Source: a virus
DNA length: 36,597 bases
IMG/VR virus record: IMGVR_UViG_3300043399_000686
Location: 1-36,597 of that record
Reading direction: 5' to 3' (one strand)
Each line of letters opens with the position of its first letter. Position 1 is the first letter of the stretch. A model generated the notes under the pieces. That model saw nothing but the letters and a program-made list of their open reading frames with translations. It did no database searches and was not told the origin of the DNA. The position numbers and the translations under genes were made by a program. Shown here piece by piece: positions 6,407 through 13,429 of this stretch.

Positions 6407-6501
6407 GAAATAAAACCGCTCCCCCACTTCTTAAACCCCTCATTTCCCCGATTTCCAAAAGGCAAGACACGCAAATTCACCCAATACACAAGGAGGCACC
6501 C

Positions 6502-6750
6502 ATGCCAAAGAAAGACCCACGCACCATCATCCCTACCCGTTACCTGCCCGCCGGCTCTCGTCGTGTTACTTCAACCGTTGACGGTCGCCGCGTCTGGCTG
6601 ATCCGTGGCAAAGAGTATGCCAGCAAGCGAGAATACTTCGCTTCCATCAGCCAACCCGCTCCCGCTGTGCCAGAAGCCCAGCCCACCGCCTCCGCCGACG
6701 ACATCATGAACGACGAAGAATTCGTGGACGCCGCCGCGGTCGAGGACTGA
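6502..6750 (+). CDS. Hypothetical protein (82 aa)
   Basis: The start follows a strong AAGGAGG ribosome binding site (6490-6496). The N-terminal half is basic with aromatic residues (TRYLPAGSRRV, RRVWLIRGKEYASKREYF), and the C-terminal part is Pro/Ala-rich and then acidic (DDIMNDEEFVD). No family is recognised. It opens the accessory stretch after the segregation-like genes and is followed 4 bases later by another small ORF. Confidence 0.7.
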   Translation: MPKKDPRTIIPTRYLPAGSRRVTSTVDGRRVWLIRGKEYASKREYFASISQPAPAVPEAQPTASADDIMNDEEFVDAAAVED

Positions 6751-6754
6751 CCTC

Positions 6755-7033
6755 ATGAGCGACACATCGTTCTTTGATTGTCGCGGAATAGAAGTCAAAC
6801 GCCTGCCGGCATGGGTGCTCTCGGAAGCCGAAGGAATAATCAAGAGCATCGAAGCCGGCACACATTTTCAGGCAGTCGGCGGGAAGCGCATGCAATTCGA
6901 TAGGTCGTTGATCTCCATTCCCGTGGGTCCCAAACACCGCATGCTTGCCGTGGAGATAGACGGAAGAATACGCTTCCGAAAACTCATGACCCACGAAGAC
7001 TACAACAAGTACGCAAAGAAGGTCCGTCTATGA
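6755..7033 (+). CDS. Hypothetical small phage protein (92 aa)
   Basis: The C-terminal half (QFDRSLISIPVGPKHRMLAV, then HEDYNKYAKK) has the rhythm of small phage proteins with a beta-sheet core followed by a HEDYN motif, faintly recalling RelE/ParE folds, but no catalytic residues can be claimed. No antitoxin-like partner is clear. Its stop overlaps the next start (ATGA), so it belongs to the same coupled unit. Confidence 0.7.
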   Translation: MSDTSFFDCRGIEVKRLPAWVLSEAEGIIKSIEAGTHFQAVGGKRMQFDRSLISIPVGPKHRMLAVEIDGRIRFRKLMTHEDYNKYAKKVRL

Positions 7034-7656
7034 ACGAAAAGCCGCCCTACCAGCCCCGCCTCTCCCATGCCGTTCTGCTCGTCTTCCTCGGCTGTATTGT
7101 CATCGCCTACGCCGCTGTCAATTTCAGCGACGCCGTGCTGACCGTCTCCCTGCTGACCGGTGCTCTCTGCTATCTGTTCTCTCTGCTCGTCATGTGGTGG
7201 TTGACCTCCCGCGAGCGCATTGCTTTCTATGACGCAGTAAGCCGGCTCGCGGACCGTCTCGCAGAACTCGACCCCGATCAATGGCAAGCCCTCGGCATTG
7301 CCTTCCCGACTCTTCGCATCCACTGGAACGGTCGCCCGCTCCAATTCATCGAAGACAGTGATTTCACCGTAGACGAGTTTCGGCGCTTTATGGACGATAG
7401 CGACTTCCGCCAGATTTCTCCCATGCGCAACTGGTCAAACGGGCGCGACCGCCGGACGTGGGAACGGATCAAGACCTGGCTCGAAGTGCGTGGCTATGTC
7501 CAGTACTACTCCGCCGCCGGCAATCATTCATGGCTTTGGAAAGGCAATGCCTTCCACATTCTGAAGATCCGCTACCTCGGCAGCGAGCCAATTCCCGAAC
7601 TTGAACTCACCAAGATCGTCGCCCCCGTGAAAGAGAGTGAACATGTCCAACCTTAG
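7030..7656 (+). CDS. Hypothetical membrane protein with two N-terminal transmembrane segments
   Basis: A 208-aa protein. Two hydrophobic helices (about residues 13-33 and 38-59, the latter ending VMWWL) form a hairpin, leaving a soluble C-terminal domain of about 145 residues rich in Trp and Asp (DPDQWQALGIAFPTLRIHWN, then RTWERIKTWLEVRGYVQYY). The WxRIKxWLExRGY stretch resembles a helical or winged-helix segment. The start overlaps the previous stop (ATGA). No function is recognised; an inner-membrane exclusion or signalling role is possible but unsupported. Confidence 0.75.
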   Translation: MNEKPPYQPRLSHAVLLVFLGCIVIAYAAVNFSDAVLTVSLLTGALCYLFSLLVMWWLTSRERIAFYDAVSRLADRLAELDPDQWQALGIAFPTLRIHWNGRPLQFIEDSDFTVDEFRRFMDDSDFRQISPMRNWSNGRDRRTWERIKTWLEVRGYVQYYSAAGNHSWLWKGNAFHILKIRYLGSEPIPELELTKIVAPVKESEHVQP

Positions 7657-7867
7657 GGTAAAAGGATGGTACGTCGAAGATATTATGCGCTGTCTTGCAA
7701 GTATCTACTTTGCCAGCAAGCCAAACCGCCGCCCAACCTCCGAACGTGACGAAGGCATGCTTTTAGGCTTTGCCGCCGCCGTGTCCGCCATCGCCATCGC
7801 TGTCGGCGGAAACCCGGAGACCATCCTCACGCCGGAAGACGTTCAGCGCATCAAGAGCCTTCGATGA
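7643..7867 (+). CDS. Hypothetical small protein (74 aa)
   Basis: The ATG at 7643 is preferred over a GTG at 7637 because AAGAGAG lies 6 bases upstream. The protein overlaps the end of the previous gene by 14 bases. It is helical, with an Ala/Gly-rich hydrophobic centre (GMLLGFAAAVSAIAIAVGG) that may be a membrane or packing helix, and a C-terminal helix (TPEDVQRIKSL). No family is recognised. Confidence 0.65.
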   Translation: MSNLRVKGWYVEDIMRCLASIYFASKPNRRPTSERDEGMLLGFAAAVSAIAIAVGGNPETILTPEDVQRIKSLR

Positions 7868-8013
7868 TCGCCTACATGCTTTCCCCGTTCTATGTCCATC
7901 GTCTACGAAATGCGACCGACGTGTTTCTACTGGTCTGCGTTGAACTGTTCTTAATTGACCTCCCAGCCATTCTTAGTCGCACAAAAAACCATGTTTATAC
8001 GGAACGCCAATAA
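7864..8013 (+). CDS. Possible small hydrophobic protein (49 aa)
   Basis: The ORF starts with an ATGA overlap on the previous stop, the junction type used throughout this operon. It encodes a peptide with a hydrophobic segment (DVFLLVCVELFLIDLPAIL, about residues 19-37) and a basic tail. It ends just before the truncated methyltransferase frame becomes recognisable. It could instead be an accidental ORF in deletion-junction DNA. Confidence 0.35.
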   Translation: MIAYMLSPFYVHRLRNATDVFLLVCVELFLIDLPAILSRTKNHVYTERQ

Positions 8014-8024
8014 AGAGCAGAAAA

Positions 8025-8639
8025 GGTGAATATTTTCACCGCCTGCTCAACAAAATGCGCGAGCTGGGCTACACCGTAGATTACCGCGTACTGACCGCCG
8101 CAGACTATGGCGACCCGACCACCCGCCGCCGCCTATTTGTGATCGCACGAAAGAGGAAGCCTATGGTTTGGGCACAGCCGACCCACCACCGACACGGCGG
8201 AGACTTGTTTGTAAAGCTGCCGCGCTGGCGTACCGCCCGTGAAGTGATAGACCGGACAATTCGGGGAAAAAGCATCTACGACCGAAGCACGCCACTAGCT
8301 GAAAAGACTATGAAGCGTATTAAGGCAGGTCTGGCGAAATTCCGCGGCGAGCCATTTTTGATCGAATACTATGGAAACGGGCAGGCAAAATCTATCGACG
8401 AACCACTCCCGACGGTGACGAGCCGCGACCGCTTCGCCTTTGTTGAACCAATAATACGAGCTGGGAAGGTTGTAGATATTCTACTCCGCATGCTAAAACC
8501 TCATGAACTGGCTGCCGCAATGTCCTACCCCAAGAATTACCAGTTTCAGGGCACCAAAGACGACAAGGTAAAACAAATCGGTAACGCGGTGCCTATCGAG
8601 CTTGCGAAGAATTTATCCAAAGCCCTCCTATCCTCATAA
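8025..8639 (+). pseudogene. C5-cytosine DNA methyltransferase remnant (C-terminal part only)
   Basis: The frame matches the C-terminal half of Dcm/HhaI-type enzymes, which methylate cytosine C5 in DNA. Similarity begins at about 8025 (GEYFHRLLNKMRELGYTV), continues through DYGDPTTRRRLFVIA (motif VIII), PLPTVTSRDRFAFVEP (motif IX region) and ends with KQIGNAVP (motif X). Motif I (FxGxGG), the PCQ catalytic loop of motif IV and ENV of motif VI are absent. The upstream frame closes at a TAG (7974-7976), and 7868-8024 does not encode them in another frame. The only usable start is the ATG at 8055. As it stands it cannot catalyse methyl transfer, so a 5' deletion is likely. A partner subunit elsewhere cannot be excluded. 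Confidence 0.75.
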
Positions 8640-8652
8640 GAGGGCTTTTTTT
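8619..8652 (+). terminator. Intrinsic terminator after the methyltransferase remnant
   Basis: AAAGCCCTC (8619-8627) pairs with GAGGGCTTT (8640-8648) and runs into a tract of T residues ending at 8652. The stop codon of the remnant lies in the loop. Its T-tract overlaps the TTTTCA box of promoter-like element B. Confidence 0.85.
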
Positions 8653-8677
8653 CATTTCACCTTGAATTTTGTTTATT
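8649..8677 (+). promoter_or_regulatory. Promoter-like element, copy B (TTTTCA-N17-TTTATT)
   Basis: TTTTCA at 8649-8654 and TTTATT at 8672-8677 with a 17-base spacer, within the longer shared run AATTTTGTTTATTAGG. It is placed directly after a terminator and before the ribosome binding site TAGGAG of the gene at 8697. The start would have to be very close to the -10-like box to keep that site in the RNA. Confidence 0.5.
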
Positions 8678-8696
8678 AGGTAGGAGACACCATATT

Positions 8697-9206
8697 ATGA
8701 GCGAAGTCCGCACACGGGGCTATCACCCCAAAATCTGGATCATGAAAGAAGCACAGGACGCCCACGAGCGCCTGCGCGACGACATAGAAGCTGTCCGAAA
8801 TCGCCGGATTGACAACCGCGAGCAGTTTGAAGCCATGCTGGCGGAGATAAAACGGCTTGACCCTGCCGGCTGGGAAACATGGTACGACGACAACAGCAAC
8901 ATCCCCGCAGAGCTTCTTTGGGACAACATGACCGCCGTCTTCGCCGCCATGAAATCCCGCATTGAGCACCTATCCGGCAAGCCCTACACTTACAAGCCCA
9001 AGCGCGACATTTGGTTCCAGTGGTGGATCACCCGCCCCGCCAAGCGCGGCAAGAAGCGCGTTTTCGTGCGGACCGTCCAGTTGACGAAGTCCCTCTTCGC
9101 CGAATGGTGGAAGAAAAACAGACAGCCCGGATGGCGGGCGGAGGTCATTTTTAACCCGCTCAAAATCGAGCGCCGGCTTCAAAAATTCAAGGAGACCCGT
9201 CAATGA
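8697..9206 (+). CDS. Hypothetical protein (169 aa)
   Basis: First gene of a three-gene unit between two terminator/promoter junctions, with TAGGAG 8-10 bases upstream. The protein is charged and helical in its N-terminal half (MKEAQDAHERLRDDIEAVRN) and basic and tryptophan-rich in its C-terminal half (RDIWFQWWITRPAKRGKKR, then FAEWWKKNRQPGW). This suggests a nucleic-acid or membrane-surface binding face. No family is recognised. Its stop overlaps the next start (ATGA). Confidence 0.75.
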   Translation: MSEVRTRGYHPKIWIMKEAQDAHERLRDDIEAVRNRRIDNREQFEAMLAEIKRLDPAGWETWYDDNSNIPAELLWDNMTAVFAAMKSRIEHLSGKPYTYKPKRDIWFQWWITRPAKRGKKRVFVRTVQLTKSLFAEWWKKNRQPGWRAEVIFNPLKIERRLQKFKETRQ

Positions 9207-9598
9207 ACTATGTAATCACCAAAATCGCCCTCGAAGGAATAATTGCCCAAGCAGACATCCGCGATGTCATGCGGGACGGTCACGGCATCCCGAAAGTCTT
9301 TCCAAGCATCGAAGCCGCGAAAGCTCAACTCTTATCTATGGGCTGGGATGTCGAAGATTACGAAAAGAAGGGCATCAAGATCGAGCCGAAAAAGTATTAC
9401 GGCAAGCGCGAATTCCAGAACGCCCGCCGGTTCATCGCCGGCGCGGAGATCGTGAAGCAATACTCTGACCCATGCGTGAGCAATACGACCTACGTCAACG
9501 CCGACGGCACCTGGTTCGAGCATTGGAGCAAGCTGGAAGCGCCGGAAGACGACTATTACCTCAAATTTATGGAGCCGAGCAATGGCAAAGAAGAATAA
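9203..9598 (+). CDS. Hypothetical protein (131 aa)
   Basis: Translationally coupled to its neighbour through ATGA. It is a mixed alpha/beta soluble protein with no signal peptide or membrane segment. Notable stretches are GHGIPKVFPSIEAAKAQLLS, a likely domain start, and the aromatic acidic tail DDYYLKFMEPS. No family is recognised. Confidence 0.75.
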   Translation: MNYVITKIALEGIIAQADIRDVMRDGHGIPKVFPSIEAAKAQLLSMGWDVEDYEKKGIKIEPKKYYGKREFQNARRFIAGAEIVKQYSDPCVSNTTYVNADGTWFEHWSKLEAPEDDYYLKFMEPSNGKEE

Positions 9599-9896
9599 AC
9601 AGGTCGAGCCGAGCGAGCTAGACCTGCACGTCGCCAAGCTTGCCCGGCATCACGCCAAGCAAATCCCCGGCTTCGGCACAATGACCGTCATTGACTGGTT
9701 CGGCATCCGCCACACCCTGACCGATGTCGGCACATTCACAGCGAACGACATGGCAATCAATCACCTTGCAAACACCTACATCAACGCCCTCGAACGGATT
9801 GACCGGCTGAATAAGGAGATCCAACGCCTGAAAGGGGAGAAGCCGGAAACGCCACCCGAACCGGAGCCAGAAGCAACCCAAGAGCCTCTCTTATGA
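9582..9896 (+). CDS. Hypothetical protein (104 aa) with C-terminal coiled coil
   Basis: Overlaps the previous gene by 17 bases. The N-terminus is Lys-rich and the centre is beta-rich (GFGTMTVIDWFGIRHTLTDV). A helix with heptad character (INALERIDRLNKEIQRLKGE, about 66-85) comes next, and the tail is Pro/Glu-rich. The stop codon lies in the loop of a terminator hairpin, so this gene ends the unit. No family is recognised. Confidence 0.75.
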   Translation: MAKKNKQVEPSELDLHVAKLARHHAKQIPGFGTMTVIDWFGIRHTLTDVGTFTANDMAINHLANTYINALERIDRLNKEIQRLKGEKPETPPEPEPEATQEPLL

Positions 9897-9908
9897 GAGG
9901 CTCTTTTT
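9881..9908 (+). terminator. Intrinsic terminator
   Basis: AGAGCCTCTC (9881-9890) and GAGAGGCTCT (9895-9904) pair perfectly around TTAT and run into a T-tract that overlaps promoter-like element C. Confidence 0.9.
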
Positions 9909-9933
9909 CATTCTTGCTCGAATTTTGTTTATT
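9905..9933 (+). promoter_or_regulatory. Promoter-like element, copy C (TTTTCA-N17-TTTATT)
   Basis: TTTTCA at 9905-9910, 17-base spacer, TTTATT at 9928-9933, inside the run GAATTTTGTTTATTAGG shared with copy B. It lies between a terminator and the methyltransferase gene at 9953. Confidence 0.5.
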
Positions 9934-9952
9934 AGGGTAGGAGACCTAAACT

Positions 9953-10738
9953 ATGACATTGACCAAAACCCTCAAATTCGACACCGATACCCTGAATGTG
10001 ATCCGCCGCATGTCTTGGAGTGAAGACGGACTTTCCGCGGTCATTCACGAAACCCTCGACCGCGCCCTATACGAGAAGGTCAACAAAGCCCTGACCGCGA
10101 TGGGTGGAGCATGGAACCGCAAGGCACAAGCCCACCTCTTCAAGACCGACCCCCGCCCGAAAGTGGACGGCTTGCTCGAAGCCGGCAGCCTGACCGTGGA
10201 GCGCGACGGCTTCTTCGAGACGCCCCGCGCCGTGGTGGAGCGAATTTTGCATATCGCCCCGATGGAAGACTCTAAAATGACTGTGCTCGAACCTTCCGCC
10301 GGCTTGGGTGCCATTGCCCGCGTCCTTCGTGAAGACAACCCGACCGCATTTTACACGCTGATCGAAAAGAACCATGACCGCGCCCGCTCTTTGGAGGCTG
10401 AATTCGGCGACAGTATGCACTTCGCCATTGTGCGCGGAGACTTCCTCGATTTCCCGCCCGTGAAGTTTACCAACGGCTACGACCGCATCTACATGAACCC
10501 GCCATTCGAGGAAGGACAGGACATTGACCACGTCCGCCATGCTTACGGCATGCTCGCCGACGGCGGGGAAATGGTAGCTGTGATGTCTGAAGGTGTGTTC
10601 TTCCGCGGCGACCGTAAGGCTACCGAATTCCGCGAGTGGCTGATGGAGTTGAATTTCAACACCGAGAAACTGCCAGAAGGCAGCTTCAAGGAAAGCGGCA
10701 CGGGCGTCAATACCCGCCTCGTGGTGATTAAGAAGTAG
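9953..10738 (+). CDS. DNA methyltransferase, N6-adenine/N4-cytosine type
   Basis: A 261-aa class I SAM-dependent methyltransferase. The SAM site is VLEPSAGLGAIARVL (motif I, 111-125), the acidic end of strand 2 is LIEKN (136-140), RGDFLDF (161-167) is the motif III region and the catalytic motif IV is MNPPFEEGQD (181-190; NPPF fits amino-methyltransferases). The N-terminal 85 residues form a separate part often seen in phage MTases of this kind. The enzyme probably modifies phage DNA to evade host restriction; the target sequence is unknown and no cognate nuclease is present. GGTAGGAGA provides the ribosome binding site. This is the only apparently intact DNA methyltransferase in the window. 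Confidence 0.9.
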   Translation: MTLTKTLKFDTDTLNVIRRMSWSEDGLSAVIHETLDRALYEKVNKALTAMGGAWNRKAQAHLFKTDPRPKVDGLLEAGSLTVERDGFFETPRAVVERILHIAPMEDSKMTVLEPSAGLGAIARVLREDNPTAFYTLIEKNHDRARSLEAEFGDSMHFAIVRGDFLDFPPVKFTNGYDRIYMNPPFEEGQDIDHVRHAYGMLADGGEMVAVMSEGVFFRGDRKATEFREWLMELNFNTEKLPEGSFKESGTGVNTRLVVIKK

Positions 10739-10744
10739 GTCGCC

Positions 10745-11239
10745 ATGCCAAAACGACTGTTCTTAGATAACCGAGTAGAAGCGGCTTCGGTCGCTGAATT
10801 TCTGGACAGGTATTACCGACCTGAACGCTACAAGGGACAAGGCGAAGAATACGCCGCCGTCCTGCTCGCCAGCCACGAGAAGGACTTCCGCGAAAACGGC
10901 TACGACATCATTTCCCACCATGACAGCGTGACCGGGAAGGTGGTCGCCATCTTTGCCGACCTGCACGTCTGGACCAACGGACCCGACAAGGTGGTCGCCA
11001 TCGACGAAGCGCAAGCCCGCGAACTGCTGACCGAATACGCCACCGAAGACTTCGACGACGACATGGACGTTCGTCAAGAGGAAGACAGCAAAACCATCAT
11101 TATTAATTTTGAGGATGAGCTTGATGATTTTCCAGAAGGTTATGAGTTCATTGAAGGCTCAAAAGTCCGCATCCAAGCCACGTGTCAGGCATGGGCAAAT
11201 TGGAACGGGATTGGCTTTCTCTCTACGATCAACTACTAA
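10745..11239 (+). CDS. Hypothetical acidic protein (164 aa)
   Basis: Starts 6 bases after the methyltransferase stop. The N-terminal part is alpha/beta (EFLDRYYRPERYKGQGEEYA, then AIFADLHVWTNGPDKVVAID). A very acidic linker (DFDDDMDVRQEEDSKT) leads to a beta-rich C-terminus. The acidic region raises the possibility of a DNA-mimic or metal-binding role, but no family is recognised. It is followed by a terminator and promoter-like element D. Confidence 0.75.
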   Translation: MPKRLFLDNRVEAASVAEFLDRYYRPERYKGQGEEYAAVLLASHEKDFRENGYDIISHHDSVTGKVVAIFADLHVWTNGPDKVVAIDEAQARELLTEYATEDFDDDMDVRQEEDSKTIIINFEDELDDFPEGYEFIEGSKVRIQATCQAWANWNGIGFLSTINY

Positions 11240-11257
11240 AAGGAGGTGATCCGCTCT

Positions 11258-11291
11258 CGCCCGCCGGCAACCTGGCGGGCGTTTTCTTTTT
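11258..11291 (+). terminator. Intrinsic terminator
   Basis: CGCCCGCC (11258-11265) pairs with GGCGGGCG (11274-11281) around an eight-base loop, followed by TTTTCTTTTT. Confidence 0.9.
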
Positions 11292-11316
11292 CAAAATCCG
11301 GCGTGGATTGTTTATT
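11288..11316 (+). promoter_or_regulatory. Promoter-like element, copy D (TTTTCA-N17-TTTATT)
   Basis: TTTTCA at 11288-11293, 17-base spacer, TTTATT at 11311-11316, then AGGTAAGGAG before the ATG at 11332. The spacer sequence differs from copies A to C while both boxes and their distance are kept. Confidence 0.5.
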
Positions 11317-11331
11317 AGGTAAGGAGACATT

Positions 11332-11706
11332 ATGAACCTGCAAAATATCATAGACAAGGAAGTCCAAGAAAATGCTGCTTATGAGCGCAAAACTGCCGAA
11401 GAGCAAATGCCCAGCATCGAAGCCGACTTCATCAAGTCCTTCGGCATAGCCCCGGACGGTATGTACTACGACCAAGAGCTTGAACGAATTGTCGTTCACA
11501 GTGGCGATCTTGAAATTGTGCGCACTTCGTCCTACTGGTCCGGCGTTACAAAATGCCCGATGTGCGGGAAGAAGCTCGTCACGCAGTCCAGCGGTGCCAG
11601 CAGCGCCCGGAATTTATCTTTCGAGGTGCCTTATTGGCACAAACACGAGCCGGAAGCAATCGAACGCCTTCGCTCTGCGTTACAAGAAATTCTCACTTTG
11701 GAGTAA
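11332..11706 (+). CDS. Hypothetical protein with a CPMCGKK zinc-knuckle half-site (124 aa)
   Basis: TAAGGAGAC supplies the ribosome binding site. The N-terminal half is helical and acidic. A single CPMCGKKLV motif lies at about residues 75-83, the first half of a zinc ribbon. No second CxxC follows, so metal binding would need His residues downstream (HKHEPE) or dimerisation. First of a run of small Cys-containing proteins. No family is recognised. Confidence 0.75.
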   Translation: MNLQNIIDKEVQENAAYERKTAEEQMPSIEADFIKSFGIAPDGMYYDQELERIVVHSGDLEIVRTSSYWSGVTKCPMCGKKLVTQSSGASSARNLSFEVPYWHKHEPEAIERLRSALQEILTLE

Positions 11707-11709
11707 CCC

Positions 11710-12135
11710 ATGAGCAACCAAGTAAAACCCGAAGCAACCGAAAAACCGAGCACCGTTGAAATGCTCGAAGATGCCTACGCCCACCTAGACGTCCTGAAGC
11801 TCAAAAAGGCTGAAATTATCAAGAAGGTGATCCCCGCCGAAGTGCAAGAGCAGCTCGACGCCATCGAGGCGGAATTCGCCTCGCAGATTGCCGCGGTCGA
11901 GGAAGCCATCGACAACCTCGAATACTCCGTCAAGGAAGAAGCAGTCGCCGCCCGCGAGACTATCGAAGCCGGCAGCTTTCAGGTCGTCTTCACACGCGGC
12001 GGATATTCCGTGAAGCCTGACGACGTCCTTCGGGTCGCCGACCGCTGGGAGAAGATCAACGCCGAAGTCGCCGCGGAGTTGCGGAGCATCCTGACCGTGA
12101 AGAAATCCAGCGCCAGCATCCGGGCGCGGAAATAA
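11710..12135 (+). CDS. Hypothetical coiled-coil protein (141 aa)
   Basis: A long helical region (about residues 18-82, with heptads through LEDAYAHLDVLKLKKAEI and AAVEEAIDNLEYSVKEEAVA) is followed by a short beta segment (GSFQVVFTRGGYSV) and a C-terminal helix. The layout, coiled coil then small beta unit, vaguely resembles phage Gam-type host-nuclease inhibitors, but the similarity is too weak for a call. Starts 3 bases after the previous stop. Confidence 0.75.
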   Translation: MSNQVKPEATEKPSTVEMLEDAYAHLDVLKLKKAEIIKKVIPAEVQEQLDAIEAEFASQIAAVEEAIDNLEYSVKEEAVAARETIEAGSFQVVFTRGGYSVKPDDVLRVADRWEKINAEVAAELRSILTVKKSSASIRARK

Positions 12136-12157
12136 TTTTGTATCGTACGAAACAAAA
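12136..12157. promoter_or_regulatory. 22-bp near-perfect palindrome upstream of the SprT-like gene
   Basis: Two arms TTTTGTATCGT and ACGAAACAAAA are complementary at all but one pair. The site fills the short gap between the previous stop and the ATG at 12161. It may be an operator or an RNA hairpin. Confidence 0.35.
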
Positions 12158-12160
12158 GCC

Positions 12161-12778
12161 ATGACCATTACAACCGCTGAATACAAGAAGCTCGAAGGCG
12201 CATATTCTTTTTTCAATATGCGCCTCTTCGACGGCAAGCTCCCGCCCTGCCTGATTACCCTCAACCGGAAGCGCCACGCCGGCGGTTACTTCTCGCCGGA
12301 GCGTTTCAACTCCCGCACGTCGGAGGATAAGTGTGACGAGATCGCCCTCAATCCTGATAGCTTCGCCAACTATACCGACGAATTCATTTACAGCATCCTT
12401 GTCCATGAAATGTGCCACCTCTGGCAGCACCACTTCGGCACTCCGTCCCGTGGCGGCTATCACAATGCCGAATGGGGCAAGGTAATGAAGTCCATCGGCT
12501 TGCACCCATCGAACACTGGCGAGCCGGACGGCAAGGAAACCGGCAATCAAATGACGCACTACATCGTCGAAGGCGGCGCGTTTCAGCAGGCTTGCGCCGT
12601 GTGGATGGCAAGCGAAGAAGTGAAAATCGGCTTCCAGAGCCTCGCCCCGTCACGGGTCGCGTCTGCCAGCCGCAACAAAGTCAAATACACCTGTCCAAGC
12701 TGCCAGCAGAACGCTTGGGCAAAGCCTGACGCCTCGCTCATGTGCGGGGAGCGCCGGGAAGATATGGAGGAAGCATGA
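12161..12778 (+). CDS. SprT-like zinc metalloprotease domain protein
   Basis: A 205-aa protein of the SprT/Spartan fold. The catalytic HExxH reads VHEMCHLWQHHFG (81-93), with a probable third ligand in GGYHNAEWGKVMK (98-110), and the N-terminal AYSFFNMRLFDGKLP (14-28) matches the family's first helix and strand. The C-terminus carries a partial zinc ribbon (YTCPSCQQNAW, then LMCGE), which has three rather than four Cys. In cells this family cleaves DNA-protein crosslinks; in phages the substrate is unknown. The stop overlaps the next start (ATGA). Confidence 0.85.
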   Translation: MTITTAEYKKLEGAYSFFNMRLFDGKLPPCLITLNRKRHAGGYFSPERFNSRTSEDKCDEIALNPDSFANYTDEFIYSILVHEMCHLWQHHFGTPSRGGYHNAEWGKVMKSIGLHPSNTGEPDGKETGNQMTHYIVEGGAFQQACAVWMASEEVKIGFQSLAPSRVASASRNKVKYTCPSCQQNAWAKPDASLMCGERREDMEEA

Positions 12779-13212
12779 GTGATTTGCTTATCACGACCGA
12801 AGCAGACGGCTCCCAATGGGTGCCGCTTGAAAAATACCGCGAGCTGGAAGCCGCGCTCGCCGGACAGCACGAGACCGTCTGCGCCTACTGCTGGCAGGTA
12901 TTCAAACGCGAAGACCATGACGCCGTTCTCGCGCACATCAAGACCTGCGAAAATCGCCCGGAGAAGGCAATCATTGAAACCGGCAGGCGTGTCGAAAAGG
13001 TATACATGCGCCGGATCGCCGCGCTCTTTGATGCCGGCATGAAAGTAGTTGAGTGCCACGAGCAAAAGAAAGGCGTCTCTTGGGGTGATACAGGCGTCCC
13101 ATTGTTCATCGTCCGTGAAAATTTTGAACGTGACGAAGCCGTGAACGAACTCCGTAATCTGCTCATGAAAGGACCGGACGATGCCTCCATTCTCGAAGAA
13201 CCCGAAGCGTAG
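12775..13212 (+). CDS. Hypothetical zinc-finger protein (145 aa)
   Basis: The ATG at 12775 overlaps the upstream stop (ATGA). A C2H2/C2HC-like finger reads CAYCWQVFKREDHDAVLAHI and then KTC (about residues 36-58). The C-terminal half is alpha/beta with a charged tail. The finger could bind nucleic acid or act structurally. No family is recognised. Confidence 0.75.
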   Translation: MSDLLITTEADGSQWVPLEKYRELEAALAGQHETVCAYCWQVFKREDHDAVLAHIKTCENRPEKAIIETGRRVEKVYMRRIAALFDAGMKVVECHEQKKGVSWGDTGVPLFIVRENFERDEAVNELRNLLMKGPDDASILEEPEA

Positions 13213-13429
13213 CCAGCTCCCACAACCCCGCCGTCGCCCGCTTCCCGTCACCCCGCCGGCTCGCTACTGCCCGAAGTGCGAGCGCCAGCTCAAACTTAGC
13301 CCTAAATATCACCCTTGTTACTCCGACATTTACGATTGCCCTACCTGTGAGACCTTGCTCTTTTATGCGGAGACTGACGAATACCCAGGTGAAACGAAAG
13401 GAAAGCCGAGACCACATGCCAGCAACTAA
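13181..13429 (+). CDS. Small zinc-ribbon protein (82 aa)
   Basis: Overlaps the previous gene by 32 bases. After a basic Pro-rich N-terminus (KNPKRSQLPQPRRRP) it has CPKC at about 30-33 and CPTC at 53-56, a standard four-Cys zinc ribbon, with another Cys between (HPCYSD). Small ribbons of this kind often touch nucleic acid or the RNA polymerase. No family is recognised. Confidence 0.65.
   Translation: MPPFSKNPKRSQLPQPRRRPLPVTPPARYCPKCERQLKLSPKYHPCYSDIYDCPTCETLLFYAETDEYPGETKGKPRPHASN

Noticed and set aside
6755-7033. ParE/RelE toxin of a toxin-antitoxin pair
   Set aside because: Only a faint fold-like rhythm, no catalytic residues that can be assigned and no antitoxin-like neighbour.
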